Shown here: positions 8,308 through 17,225 of the stretch, piece after piece
Layout: every line of letters begins with the position of its first letter
Numbering within the stretch: the first letter of the stretch is position 1
Source: Tomitella fengzijianii
GTDB lineage: Bacteria; Actinomycetota; Actinomycetes; Mycobacteriales; Mycobacteriaceae
Assembly: GCF_007559025.1 (NCBI RefSeq)
Contig: NZ_CP041765.1
Location: 368,679-432,678, forward strand
Length of the DNA: 64,000 nt
Direction: 5' to 3'
Notes under the pieces: generated by a model
What the model was told of the DNA's origin: nothing
Seen by the model: only the letters and a program-made list of their open reading frames with translations
Databases searched by the model: none
Program-made: the position numbers and the translations under genes

Positions 8308-8993
8308 CGCAGGATACGCGCAGTCGGCTGCTGGATGCAGCGGCCGGGCTGATCGCCGAATCGCCCGGCGAGTCGGTCTCTTTGCGTGCGGTCTGCGGCG
8401 AAGTCGGTGTGACCCTGCCTACCCTTTACCACTTCTTCGGCAGTAAGGCCGGCCTGCTCGATGCGGTGACCGAGCACGGATACGCGCTGTACTTGGCGGC
8501 AAAGCGCCCTTACGATCCGGCGGAGGACCCGATCGAGCACATTCGCTGGGGATGGGATGCGCACTTCGCCTTCGGAATCGACAACCCCGGACTCTATGTG
8601 CTGATGTACGGACAGATCGTGCCGGGCCGCAATCCCAACTCGAAGCAGCGGGTCGCGAGCATGGTGCTGTGCGCCACGGAGGCCGCTGAGTCGTCCGGGC
8701 GGCTCGTGGTCACGGCGGATCAGGCCGCGGCGCACGTTCTGGCGGCCGTCATCGGGGTGACGCTGCGGCAGGTCGCCGACGGAACCGAGGATCATGCCCT
8801 GTCCGTCGCAATGCGCGAGGCGACGATCGCGGCAATCTGCGGATCGCCGAATGCTGCTCCGAAGGATAGCGACGATCTGGCAGGCAGCGCAGCGCGGCTG
8901 AGGTCCGTGCTGAGGGCGTCTACGAACGTTCCCATGTCCCCGCCGGAGGCCGCGCTGCTCGACCATTGGCTGCTGCAGCTGGCCTCCGGCTGA
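8292..8993 (+). CDS. TetR/AcrR family transcriptional regulator
   Basis: A 233-residue DNA-binding repressor. Residues about 10-60 form the TetR helix-turn-helix: TRSRLLDAAAGLIAESPG followed by SLRAVCGEVGVTLPTLYHFF. The remainder is the helical ligand-binding domain and is not diagnostic. No usable Shine-Dalgarno is seen before ATG 8292, but a -10 lies about 9 bases upstream, suggesting a leaderless mRNA. An inverted repeat overlaps the start and is a likely self-operator. It converges with the lysyltransferase-like gene. The effector and target genes are unknown. Confidence 0.9.
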   Translation: MRHPDSQDTRSRLLDAAAGLIAESPGESVSLRAVCGEVGVTLPTLYHFFGSKAGLLDAVTEHGYALYLAAKRPYDPAEDPIEHIRWGWDAHFAFGIDNPGLYVLMYGQIVPGRNPNSKQRVASMVLCATEAAESSGRLVVTADQAAAHVLAAVIGVTLRQVADGTEDHALSVAMREATIAAICGSPNAAPKDSDDLAGSAARLRSVLRASTNVPMSPPEAALLDHWLLQLASG

Positions 8994-9030
8994 CTGGACG
9001 AGGCGGCTTCGGCTCGGTGGGCCGCACCGG

Positions 9031-11229
9031 TCACTGGCGGGCCATCGCCAGCAGCTGGCGCGGAGTGGCATCGGGCAGATAGGCGCGGCCGATGGCCACG
9101 CCGATACGCGGCAGGTCTGCCTCGTCGCGGCAGCACAGGTACACCGGCTCGTAGCGGGGGTTGAACTTGGCCTTGAACCGGTGCAGCGAGCGGAACCCGT
9201 AGAACGGCTCGATGGCGGCGCCCAGCAGCTCGAGCGCGCGGTCCACCGGCTGCGCCGCCTCGTCTCCGGCCCGTGCCAGCGGTGCGCCGGAAAGCGAGAG
9301 GAACTGCGCGCCCTCGGACTGGAAATGCCGGGCGGACGAGGCGATGAGGAACTCCATCACATGCGTGGCGCCGTCGCCGTCCCGCTTGCGCATGATGTCG
9401 AGGGTCCAGCCGCGCACCACCGCGGAACCGTCCGCCGCGGCCGGGCCGTAGACGGGCAGCCAGGAGAGCACTCCCTGGACTGTCCCCTCGGCGTCGGTCG
9501 CCAGCGCCACGAGGGTCTCATCGTCGAGCGCCTCCTCCACGGTGCCCAGCGTGAACCCCATCTCGGGCAGGTCTTTCTCGCCCACCCACTGCTCGGAAAT
9601 CTCGCGCACCTGCGCCAGCACGCCGGCCGACACCGAGGACAGCCGTGTCACGGTGAACTCCATGCCGCGCTTCGCAGCCTTGTTCAGCGCCGAGCGCACG
9701 TTCTGCCAACGCTTGCCCTTGAACTCGAGTCCAGGCAGGTCCATGATCGTGTCTTCGGCGATCTGCAGCACCCGCCAGCCCTGCGCGGCGGCGGCGTCGG
9801 CGGTGGCCTGGGAAACGGAGAACAGGCACGGAATGGCGGCCGAGTCCTCGGACACGCGGGTCAATTCGACGACGGCCTCGGCCACCTGTTCGGGCGTGCA
9901 GACCGGGTCGGTGAGCGCGATGACGGTGCCCGCGTGCCGCTGGAAGCCGATCACCCCCGGAACGCGCTGCCCGCGTTGCGGCAAGAACAAGTACTCATTG
10001 CGTTCCCAGGTGATCATCCAGGACATGGTGTTGCTGCCGTAGGTGCGCAGGGCGGCCTTGGCGTCGTCGAGCGGGTCGCCGTCTCTGGAGTGCCGCAGCG
10101 CGCGATGCCGTGCTGGGGCATGGAAGGCCGAGCGACCGACGACGAGCATCGTGACCAGCGCGAGCCACAGCAGGGCGGTGCCGGCGGAGACGGCGCCGAT
10201 GCTCTCGTACCCGGTGGCGACCACGAACACGATCGCAAGCACCGTCGCGGCGATCACCAGCGAGCCGTATCCGACGGCCGCCCACCACGCCCATCTGCGC
10301 CCCCTGCGGAGCTGGTCCGCCAGTGCCAGCACCACGGCGACCGTGAACAGTGTGGACCACAGTGAGGAATCGTCGGCACCCGTGGGCCCCAGCGGACCGT
10401 CCGCGGGACTCAGATGCACGATCACACGGACGACTCCGATGAGCAGCAGCCCGATTGCGGCGACCAGGCGGTATTCGCGCCGCGTGCGGGGGCCGAATCC
10501 GTGCTCGGACGTGGAGAAGAACCTGTCCGCCAGGGGCAGGACCACGGTGGCGGCGACGATGTGCGCGACGTCGGCGAAGCGGGCGACGAACAGGAAGCTC
10601 ACCGCGACGTAGGCGATGAGAATTGCGCGTACGCGAAGACGCCACGGCGAGCGCAGCGTGGCGGTGGCGGCGGCGACGCAGGCCACGAGCGCGGTGCTCA
10701 TTCCCGCGTCGCGGGCCAGCGCCAGAGCATCGGCCCACGGCCACGGTGCCAGCGCCGCGAGCCGGATCAGCCCGCTCGCGGCAAGTACCGAGAGGATCTG
10801 CCCCGCCAGGAAAACCACGACCGTCCGCAGTGTCCCGAGTCGCCACTCGGCCCAGCCGAGCACGAACGGGGTGAGGACGATCAGCGCGATGAAGACGGTG
10901 GGAGTCGCACCGAAGGGGATGCCGGTGACCGGAGTCCACCATTGCCCGTCGCGGAGGCCGGGGACGCCATCGGCAATGTCGGGGTACCAGGACGCGTCGC
11001 GCAACGGCCGCCAGATCCCCTGCGAGGCGAACCCGGAGATCAACAGCACCAGCGTGACTACTGCAGTGAACGGGACGGCCGTGAGCACGCGGCGGGCGGC
11101 GTCGATACGCACGGCCGCCGCGCCCGGCCGCGTGTTCTCGGCCGTTTCCGGCGGCTGCTCGGCCGACGGCGTGGCGGCGTCTCCGGGTGTGTCCGTGCGT
11201 ACGGGGCTGTCCTTCGCGGTCTGCGTCAT
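9031..11229 (-). CDS. Rhomboid-like membrane domain plus DUF2156 (phosphatidylglycerol lysyltransferase-like) protein
   Basis: A 732-residue membrane protein. The first 50 residues are charged and disordered. About ten hydrophobic segments follow, starting with VVTLVLLISGFA and resembling a rhomboid/MprF-like membrane part. From about residue 400 comes the LPG_synthase_C (DUF2156) domain with GFQRHAGTVIALTDPV and KGKRWQNVRSALNKAAKRGM. That C-terminal domain is known in aminoacyl-phosphatidylglycerol synthases, which add lysine or alanine to lipids and reduce cationic-peptide binding. The start ATG overlaps the stop of the deacetylase gene by four bases; the 1118-residue open frame is an artefact of upstream extension. 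Likely role is envelope modification; the donor and acceptor are inferred only. Confidence 0.82.
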   Translation of the reverse strand: MTQTAKDSPVRTDTPGDAATPSAEQPPETAENTRPGAAAVRIDAARRVLTAVPFTAVVTLVLLISGFASQGIWRPLRDASWYPDIADGVPGLRDGQWWTPVTGIPFGATPTVFIALIVLTPFVLGWAEWRLGTLRTVVVFLAGQILSVLAASGLIRLAALAPWPWADALALARDAGMSTALVACVAAATATLRSPWRLRVRAILIAYVAVSFLFVARFADVAHIVAATVVLPLADRFFSTSEHGFGPRTRREYRLVAAIGLLLIGVVRVIVHLSPADGPLGPTGADDSSLWSTLFTVAVVLALADQLRRGRRWAWWAAVGYGSLVIAATVLAIVFVVATGYESIGAVSAGTALLWLALVTMLVVGRSAFHAPARHRALRHSRDGDPLDDAKAALRTYGSNTMSWMITWERNEYLFLPQRGQRVPGVIGFQRHAGTVIALTDPVCTPEQVAEAVVELTRVSEDSAAIPCLFSVSQATADAAAAQGWRVLQIAEDTIMDLPGLEFKGKRWQNVRSALNKAAKRGMEFTVTRLSSVSAGVLAQVREISEQWVGEKDLPEMGFTLGTVEEALDDETLVALATDAEGTVQGVLSWLPVYGPAAADGSAVVRGWTLDIMRKRDGDGATHVMEFLIASSARHFQSEGAQFLSLSGAPLARAGDEAAQPVDRALELLGAAIEPFYGFRSLHRFKAKFNPRYEPVYLCCRDEADLPRIGVAIGRAYLPDATPRQLLAMARQ

Positions 11230-12500
11230 GCGGGAGCTCCTGCGGCGACAGGTGGCAATTGCTGCCACTCCGCCAGTTGGTCGGGATCCTGCGTCTCCAT
11301 CCATGCGATCACGTCGGAGTATGTCGCGCAGATCGTTTCGGGGTCGTCGCACACCGACCGCATGAAATCGGCGGTCGCGGGGTTGAAGGCGTTGCCGTTC
11401 CACTCGTTGAAGTGGTTGGCGATCACCAGCGGCGCGCGGTTGCCGGTCTTGGCCTGCTCGTACATGTACATGTAGGTGTCCTTGACGATCCTTCGTGCCT
11501 CGGGGGCGGTGTCCGGCTCGTCGCGTGCGCGGTTGAACGTGTACCAGAAGTTGTAGTCGAGCGCGGTCTGGGTCTTCCCGAGCGGCGGCGAGTAGACGTT
11601 GGGGATGGGGAACTCCCAGATGCCGTCCACCTTGTACGGCCAGGAGATGCCGGTGCTCGGCGACGGCATGGACGAGTCCCAGGTCATGCCGTGGGCCTTC
11701 CATGCGGGGATCAGCTGGTCGAGGCGGCCTTCGAGGCACTGGGTGCGGCCGCCGCGGACCTCTTCGGGGCCGAAGTGCAGCTTTTCGGGGGCGTTGTCGA
11801 GGCCGTTGTTGCGTTTCCAGCCGGCCATGAGGGTGAAGAACTCGTCCAGCTCGACGTTCCAGTCGGTCGTGGTCCAGCGGTCGCCGTTGTATCCGCCGCC
11901 GGCGCAGAAGTGGCCGACGTAGTGGGTGCCCATCTCGTGGCCTGCGGACCATGTTCTGTTGAGGTAGCGGATCTGTTCGCGGACCTCGCTGCGGGTGCCG
12001 CCGAAAGCGACGGCCGCTTCTCCGGGTGCGTGGCCGGGTCCCTGGTAGTGGGATGCGTTGTCGTCGGTGAGGAAGTACAGGCCGGTCATCAGTGCGGTGA
12101 AGCGGGCGTCGGTGGCGCGGGCGGCGTCGAGGAACATGTCCCAGTTGGGGGTGACCCCGACGCCGTCGAAGGAGAACAGGACGAACTGCGGTGGCTTCTC
12201 GCCGGGGGCGAGCCGCGTCATCGGCACGTTCGTAGCGGGAGGGGCGGTCGGTGAGGCGGGAGGAGTAGCAGGAGGCGCCGGCGACTCGGCGGGTGTACCG
12301 GTCGGGGCAGGGGGATGCTCCGCAGCCCGGGTGGGCCCGCTGCTCCGGTACTCGAGTGCGGCGATGATCACCACCGCAAGGGCGCACAGCGTGGCCGTTG
12401 CGAGCAGGCGGCGTTGACGCCGCCCGCGACGGCCGGGCCGGCGGCGTCGTGCCCCCGGCCTCGAGTTTCGCCGGTGACGGCCGCGTCCTCGGTCGGTCAT
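11226..12500 (-). CDS. Polysaccharide deacetylase family protein, membrane-anchored
   Basis: A 424-residue protein. A very basic N-terminus is followed by one hydrophobic helix (LLATATLCALAVVIIAALEY), then a Pro/Ala-rich linker, so the catalytic part faces outside. The NodB-like domain has FVLFSFDGVG (catalytic Asp-Gly) and EMGTHYVGHF (His pair for metal), with divergent later motifs; this is the actinobacterial family with a FDGVG motif and a C-terminal NHFNEWNG segment. It overlaps both neighbours by four bases (ATGA), so it is the middle gene of a three-gene operon with the small membrane protein and the DUF2156 protein. Confidence 0.8.
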   Translation of the reverse strand: MTDRGRGRHRRNSRPGARRRRPGRRGRRQRRLLATATLCALAVVIIAALEYRSSGPTRAAEHPPAPTGTPAESPAPPATPPASPTAPPATNVPMTRLAPGEKPPQFVLFSFDGVGVTPNWDMFLDAARATDARFTALMTGLYFLTDDNASHYQGPGHAPGEAAVAFGGTRSEVREQIRYLNRTWSAGHEMGTHYVGHFCAGGGYNGDRWTTTDWNVELDEFFTLMAGWKRNNGLDNAPEKLHFGPEEVRGGRTQCLEGRLDQLIPAWKAHGMTWDSSMPSPSTGISWPYKVDGIWEFPIPNVYSPPLGKTQTALDYNFWYTFNRARDEPDTAPEARRIVKDTYMYMYEQAKTGNRAPLVIANHFNEWNGNAFNPATADFMRSVCDDPETICATYSDVIAWMETQDPDQLAEWQQLPPVAAGAPA

Positions 12501-12934
12501 CCGAGGGCGCGCTGTGCCGCGCCGCGAAACCAGTCCCCGTTGGCAGGCAGGAACATCAGGATCACCCCTGCCACGAGGATGATCAGGTAAAGCACGTTGT
12601 AGACGCCGCCGCCGCTGCCTCCCCACATCGAGGTGAGGGACAGGATGCCGAGGATTGCGAGCACGATGCGCGCCCAGTTCGCGCCGGACCTCATGCGGAA
12701 GGCGAGCCAGAGCTGGACCAGGCCGAAGACGATCACGACGATTCCGGCAGTGGTGAGAGCCGCTGTCGATTCGTCGGCTACGTCGTCGATCCCGGAGAAG
12801 AGCGCGCTTCCGGCGCCCGCGGCGATGAGGATCCCGCCGATGAGTCCGAGAAGAGTGACGACGATCCAGCAGACGAAGGCGATGCGGACCGGGGTCGGCG
12901 TGGCGCCGGAAGAAGAGGTGTCCATGGCAGGCAC
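12497..12934 (-). CDS. Four-helix membrane protein, first gene of deacetylase operon
   Basis: A 145-residue hypothetical protein with four hydrophobic helices, about residues 17-42, 60-80, 87-103 and 110-130, and a short polar N-terminus (SSSGATPTP). The GTG at 12934 or the ATG at 12925 could be the start; neither has a good ribosome-binding site, and TTATATC about 15-20 bases upstream could be a -10 for a nearly leaderless transcript. It overlaps the deacetylase by four bases. Function unknown; the context suggests envelope work. Confidence 0.7.
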   Translation of the reverse strand: MPAMDTSSSGATPTPVRIAFVCWIVVTLLGLIGGILIAAGAGSALFSGIDDVADESTAALTTAGIVVIVFGLVQLWLAFRMRSGANWARIVLAILGILSLTSMWGGSGGGVYNVLYLIILVAGVILMFLPANGDWFRGAAQRALG

Positions 12935-13042
12935 TGTAACACTGATATAAACAGTTGGGAACGGAGGTGTTCCTGAATCTTCCTGTGTGGGAACGCTGAT
13001 CGGCGTCGGAATAAAGTGGCAGGTGACGACTGTGGTGCAGAC

Positions 13043-14785
13043 CTACTTCACGCAGGGCACGCCGCCCGAGGCGATCTGCGAAAGGTCCGTCGGCTGCGGG
13101 TCTTCGCTCGTGGACAGTGCCGCCGGAGGAGGCGGGCCGCCCGCGTCCGGATCCGACTGGTCCGGCGCCGCGTCTACGCTGAACTCCTGTCTCAGCGCGG
13201 CCGGAGCCGACGCGGTCAGCTGCCGGGCCACGGGGTTGTCCACGATGTCCAGGCCGGCCACGAACCGCAATGCGCCGGGGGTGACGGTCGCGTCCTCTGT
13301 GACGTCGTCGATCCCGAGGAAACCGGCCAGCGACAGGGCGTCGGCGCGGTCGCCCGGGGCGAAGCGGACGGCGGATCGGTTCTGCACGGCCTCGGCCGTG
13401 GTCGCCGCGCCGGGCCCGCGGCCGTGCGTGGATGCCTCGGCGGCGAGCCCGTCGGCGAGGGCGCCGGCGAGCCCGTCGATCCCGGTGGCGTTGGCGACGT
13501 CGATACGCGTCGCCGACACGTCCAGCACCGCGCGCGCGGGTTCGGCGTCCGGGCCGGGTGGAGCCTCCGCGCCCGCGTCCGGCCCGGCGGTGGAGGGCTG
13601 GAGCAGCAGGGCGACGGTGCGGCGGATCTCGGCGGTGTCGACCGTGTTGACCTCGGTACCGTCGTCGAGGGTGGCGAATCCCGTGATCGGCAGCGTGTAG
13701 GACTCGACCGTCGCCGGGTCGATCGACGACGCGAGAGCGAACGCCCCGGCGAGGTCGAGGTTCTTGTCCAGGGTGAGATGCGAGCGCGCGATGTCGGTCA
13801 GCCGGCCGCGCGCTCCGGAATCGGTCACCAGGTTCGTTCCGCCGAGCTGCTTCGCCACCGACAGTAGGAAGGCCTGCTGGCGTCGACTGCGGTCGATGTC
13901 GGTGAAGTTGAGGTCGGGGTTGACGTCGCGGCGCTGCCGGACGAAGGCCATCGCCTGGGCGGCGTCGATCTGCTGCTCGCCTGCCCGGAAGTCCGCGCCG
14001 GAGAACGGATCGTAGGTGTCGTGCTGCAGGCACACGGTTATCGGTTCGACCGTGCTCGCGAGCTCGTAGAAGGCCCCCATGGTGACTTCGACGAAGTCGT
14101 CGATGGGCACGTCGCCGAGGAAGCGGGACACGGTGGCGGTGACCGACTTGCGGCCGGCCTCCCGGGCTCCCCGTTCCAGCGCCGCGCCGTCCTGGGAGTT
14201 TTCGTGCGCGTCGCGGTACTCCGAGAACGCGTGGCCGTACGATTCCTTGATCTTCGCCTGGCAGACGCCGTTCGGGCACCCGGGGATCTCGACGTAGTCA
14301 TCGCGCGGAATGCCGATGATCTTCGCCCGGCCGTCCGCGCCCACGTGGACCAGCATGAGCGTGTTCGCGTTGTAGCCGCCCACGCTCTCATCGCCCGCGT
14401 GGATCCGGTCGTACACCTCCTGCGGCAGCGGCTTCCCGTCCTTGTCGAGCCGGCTGTCGAGGCCGATGATGAGCGTATTGCGCTCCTTCCCCTCGGACGC
14501 GGACACGCCGTCGAGGGCATCGGAGGTGGAGATCGCGCCGTTGATGTCATTCCACTGCCACCAGGCGACGCCGGTGGCCAGCAGCACGACCGCCGACGCG
14601 CAGGCCGCGAACACGCGCGCCGCCGCGACCACGGCCGTTCCGCGGCGCTCAGCGGTGCGGGTTCGGCGCGGTGTGCGGGTTCGGGGCGCCTGTGCGGCGC
14701 GATGCCGCCCCCCGTCACCCTGCCGGGCGCTCCGCGGCGGGGGGACGTACTCCGCCCGCCGCGCCGCATCGTCGTCGTCCGTCAC
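13043..14785 (-). CDS. LytR-CpsA-Psr (LCP) family protein with LytR C-terminal domain
   Basis: A 580-residue envelope protein. LCP enzymes transfer polyprenyl-linked glycopolymers (arabinogalactan in mycolata) to peptidoglycan. It has a basic cytoplasmic N-terminus, one helix (about residues 53-75), then the LCP domain with NTLIIGLDSR, NANTLMLVHVGAD, IGIPRDDYVEIP and AMAFVRQRRDVNPDLNFTDI (Arg/Asp residues of the active site). Near residues 400-520 comes a LytR_C-type domain (RIDVANATGIDGLAG). The start is GTG 14785; no strong ribosome-binding site is seen. A second LCP gene lies at 41504. It is transcribed alone. Confidence 0.92.
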   Translation of the reverse strand: MTDDDDAARRAEYVPPPRSARQGDGGRHRAAQAPRTRTPRRTRTAERRGTAVVAAARVFAACASAVVLLATGVAWWQWNDINGAISTSDALDGVSASEGKERNTLIIGLDSRLDKDGKPLPQEVYDRIHAGDESVGGYNANTLMLVHVGADGRAKIIGIPRDDYVEIPGCPNGVCQAKIKESYGHAFSEYRDAHENSQDGAALERGAREAGRKSVTATVSRFLGDVPIDDFVEVTMGAFYELASTVEPITVCLQHDTYDPFSGADFRAGEQQIDAAQAMAFVRQRRDVNPDLNFTDIDRSRRQQAFLLSVAKQLGGTNLVTDSGARGRLTDIARSHLTLDKNLDLAGAFALASSIDPATVESYTLPITGFATLDDGTEVNTVDTAEIRRTVALLLQPSTAGPDAGAEAPPGPDAEPARAVLDVSATRIDVANATGIDGLAGALADGLAAEASTHGRGPGAATTAEAVQNRSAVRFAPGDRADALSLAGFLGIDDVTEDATVTPGALRFVAGLDIVDNPVARQLTASAPAALRQEFSVDAAPDQSDPDAGGPPPPAALSTSEDPQPTDLSQIASGGVPCVK

Positions 14786-14904
14786 AGTTGAGGTGCCCTT
14801 CTCGTCTCCCGCCCGGGACCATGGACCACGGCAAGGGTACGGGGCGCCGCGGCGGGCGCCCGCTCCCCGGGTGCGGACGCCGGTCCGCGCTCGGGGCCTC
14901 GCCC

Positions 14905-15768
14905 TCAGTCCTCGCGGGTGAAGTACTCGAGCACCAGCCGGTTGAACGACTCGCGCTGCTCGATCATCGCCCAGTGCCCGCAGTTGCTGAACACGTGCAG
15001 CTCGGCGTCGGGCAGGTGCCGGTAGGCGAAGTGCGCCCCCTCATACGGCAGCATCCGGTCGTCGCGGCCCCAGATGAGCAGCGTCGGCTGGACGATGCCC
15101 TCGGCGCGCGCCCACAGGGGGAGGGTCTTGAACTCGGGGTTGAAGATCGAGCCGAAGATGCCCATCGTCTGCGCGATGACCCCCGGCTCCAGGGCGCGGC
15201 GCGTGCGGTCGGCGATGAGCTCGGGGGAGACGACGTCGCGGTTGCCCACCATCGTGTCCACCCAGGCCTCCATGGCCTCCTCGGACGGGTTCTTGAGGAA
15301 GTCGAACAGCCGGCGCGACCCCTCGCTGGGGTTGGGGGCGAAGAGGTTCTCGGCCAGCCCGCCCGGGCCCATCAGCGCCATCCGGCGGACCTTGCCGGGG
15401 GTGGCGAGGGCGGCCTCGCAGGCGACGTTGCCGCCCATCGAGTTGCCGACGATGTCCGCCTTCTCGATGCCGAGCTCGTCGAGCAGGGCGGCGACGGCCT
15501 CGGCGGCCACGCGCGGGTAGGCGGCGTCCCACTCGAGCGCGGGGCTGCGGCCGAACCCGGGCATGTCCAGGATGATCGTGCGCCGCTGCTCCGCGAACGC
15601 GGCGAAGTTGCCGGAGAAGTTCGACCAGCCGTTGACGCCCGGGCCAGAGCCGTGCAGGAACAGGACCGGGGTGCCGGGCTTGTCCGTGCCGGCCTCGTTG
15701 TAGTGCAGCTCGAAGCGCCCGGCGGTGATGGTGCGGGACGTGCTGTCGAAGTCGGTCTGCTCGCTCAC
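14905..15768 (-). CDS. Alpha/beta hydrolase of the meta-cleavage product (HsaD/BphD-like) family
   Basis: A 287-residue C-C bond hydrolase candidate. HGSGPGVNGWSNF is the oxyanion segment typical of meta-cleavage product hydrolases, GNSMGGN carries Ser110, LLIWGRDDRMLP the Asp and NCGHWAMIEQ the His. Family members open ring-cleavage products in aromatic or cholesterol degradation (HsaD, BphD). No ring-cleavage dioxygenase gene is adjacent, so the substrate is open. The start is GTG 15768 with GGGAGGG upstream; the longer frame to 15954 is rejected. A KstR-like palindrome lies 63 bp upstream, which would fit regulation by sterol availability. Confidence 0.87.
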   Translation of the reverse strand: MSEQTDFDSTSRTITAGRFELHYNEAGTDKPGTPVLFLHGSGPGVNGWSNFSGNFAAFAEQRRTIILDMPGFGRSPALEWDAAYPRVAAEAVAALLDELGIEKADIVGNSMGGNVACEAALATPGKVRRMALMGPGGLAENLFAPNPSEGSRRLFDFLKNPSEEAMEAWVDTMVGNRDVVSPELIADRTRRALEPGVIAQTMGIFGSIFNPEFKTLPLWARAEGIVQPTLLIWGRDDRMLPYEGAHFAYRHLPDAELHVFSNCGHWAMIEQRESFNRLVLEYFTRED

Positions 15769-15830
15769 TGCGGTGCCCTCCCGGTGGGTCGCTGCTGATC
15801 GGCGGATTGCCGAGTGTCGTCGTGCGCCAT

Positions 15831-15844
15831 TGGAACACGTTCCT
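15831..15844. promoter_or_regulatory. KstR-like operator candidate
   Basis: TGGAACACGTTCCT fits the KstR motif TnnAACnnGTTnnA at all fixed positions except the last. It contains the palindrome GGAAC-AC-GTTCC (15832-15843) and lies 63 bp upstream of the HsaD-like hydrolase and 143 bp upstream of the DUF1330 gene. The motif is recalled from mycobacterial work; binding is an inference. Confidence 0.5.
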
Positions 15845-15986
15845 GACAGTGCGCGGCAGGGAGGTGGCCCGATCAGCGGGAGGCGCATGACTCCGCGGGT
15901 AATCGACGTTGTGCGCGCGCCGCGTGACGATGGCACTGCACAGACCGGACACAACTCAACCCGACAGCGACGAAGGAGACGGCATC

Positions 15987-16415
15987 ATGACCATCGATAT
16001 CACGGCGACGCACGCGGAGACCGGGCCTAAGGGCTACGCGATGGCCTGGCTGCGCGATGTGCGTGTGGGCGAGGACATCTACTCCTACATGGCCCGCATC
16101 GAATCGACGATGGAACCGTACGGCGGCGAGTGGCTGGTGCATGGCAGCCTGCCGATTCCGCTCGAGGGCGACTGCCCCGACAGCGTGGTCATCATCGCGT
16201 TCCCCTCCCCGGGAGCCGCGCGACGGTGGTACGACTCGCCCGGATACCAGGAGATCCTGGGGCTGCGGGTCCGCAACTCGTGCTCGGACGCGCTACTGCT
16301 CGAGGGGGTCCCCGCCGGCTACCGGGTGCTCGACACCATCGAAAAGCTGAAGGCGGCGGCTGGTCCGGGCCCCTACCGGCCGAACCGCTCCTCGTACTCG
16401 CGGCGCAGCGCGTAG
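15987..16415 (+). CDS. DUF1330 family protein
   Basis: A 142-residue small protein with a dimeric alpha+beta (ferredoxin-like) DUF1330 domain: GYAMAWLRDVRVGEDIYSYM, VHGSLPIPLEGD, SVVIIAFPSPGAARRWYDSP and the closing YQEILGLRVRNSCSDALLLEG. The biochemical role of the family is unknown. The ATG at 15987 has GAAGGAG 8 bases upstream; the frame is open upstream but has no better start. Its 3' end overlaps the opposite-strand DUF5313 gene by 43 bases, so one of the C-termini may be poorly conserved. Confidence 0.85.
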   Translation: MTIDITATHAETGPKGYAMAWLRDVRVGEDIYSYMARIESTMEPYGGEWLVHGSLPIPLEGDCPDSVVIIAFPSPGAARRWYDSPGYQEILGLRVRNSCSDALLLEGVPAGYRVLDTIEKLKAAAGPGPYRPNRSSYSRRSA

Positions 16416-16771
16416 TCCTTCTCGCGCGCCCACCAGTCGGCCAGGTCAGGGTCCAGGCCGTGCATGCGCAGCCGGTGCCGCCGGTACACGCCGCCGAGGA
16501 CGAACGAGAAGTAGACGAACGGCAGGAAGATGGGCAGCGTCATGCCCACGTGCACGTACAGGCTGGCCGGGATCAGCCACATCAGGCCCAGGCCCACGAA
16601 TGCCGGGATGATGAGCCGGATCGCCATGCGGTAATTGGCGCCGGGACCGCCCAGATCGCGGATCACCCATTCGTTGTACCGCGGCGGCAGGACCTTGCCG
16701 TAGGAGTAGGTGACGTACTGCCAGAATCCGGGCCGCTCGCGCGCGGCACGGGGACCGCCGTTCATGTGCAT
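16373..16771 (-). CDS. DUF5313-like two-helix membrane protein
   Basis: A 132-residue protein (126 if ATG 16765 is used, which has better spacing to AGGA). It begins with an N-terminal segment RPGFWQYVTYSYGKVLPPRYNEWVI, two hydrophobic helices at about residues 50-67 and 73-92, then a basic C-terminus with WWAREKDYALRREYEERFGR. This layout matches the DUF5313 family found in mycolata, function unknown. The assignment to the family is from memory of its WQY...LP..Y.EWV pattern. Confidence 0.75.
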   Translation of the reverse strand: MHMNGGPRAARERPGFWQYVTYSYGKVLPPRYNEWVIRDLGGPGANYRMAIRLIIPAFVGLGLMWLIPASLYVHVGMTLPIFLPFVYFSFVLGGVYRRHRLRMHGLDPDLADWWAREKDYALRREYEERFGR

Positions 16772-16941
16772 CGTTCCTGTCGTCGGCGGGCCCGTCGGAG
16801 GCGGACCCCCTCGCCTCGATCATAGTCCGGCGCCCGGTGGCCCCGGCGCCCCGGCGGTGATCGCAGCGATGGGCGAGCGGACGGAAACCGGGTCGCTTAC
16901 CTTGAAAGCGCGGGGGCCTGCAGTCGGCCACGGAGCAGCCG

Positions 16942-17217
16942 ATGACGCAGAACAGTTCCGCATCGCCCGCCCTGCGCGGCGATGCCGCGGGCCGAGGCGA
17001 CGCGGACCGGGTGTTCCTGCGCCCGCGGTCGTGGGCGTTCCGGCTCTATCTGCTCGCGTTCGTGGTCGGCCTGGCGCTGTGGGGCCGCGCAATCCTGGGC
17101 GGCGTGCCGGCGCGCGACTGGGCGGTCGCCGTCGTGCGGGTGGCGCTGCTCGGCGAGCGGCCACCGGACGGGCGCCGGTGGCGGGACGCGGTGCGCGCCG
17201 CACGCGCCGGCGCCTGA
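16942..17217 (+). CDS. Small single-helix membrane protein
   Basis: A 91-residue hypothetical protein with one hydrophobic segment (about residues 32-50, FRLYLLAFVVGLALWGRAI), a polar N-terminus and a basic C-terminus. The ribosome-binding site (GGAG, 10 bases upstream) is weak. It converges with the MerR gene, ending 8 bases from it. The codon pattern looks normal for the genome. No family recognised. Confidence 0.5.
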   Translation: MTQNSSASPALRGDAAGRGDADRVFLRPRSWAFRLYLLAFVVGLALWGRAILGGVPARDWAVAVVRVALLGERPPDGRRWRDAVRAARAGA

Positions 17218-17225
17218 CCGCCGGC

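Noticed and set aside
9031-12387. 1118-codon frame for the lysyltransferase-like gene, and the 1017-codon frame 11226-14279 for the deacetylase
   Set aside because: Both extensions cross neighbouring genes in a different frame. Coupled starts at 11229 and 12500 are better.
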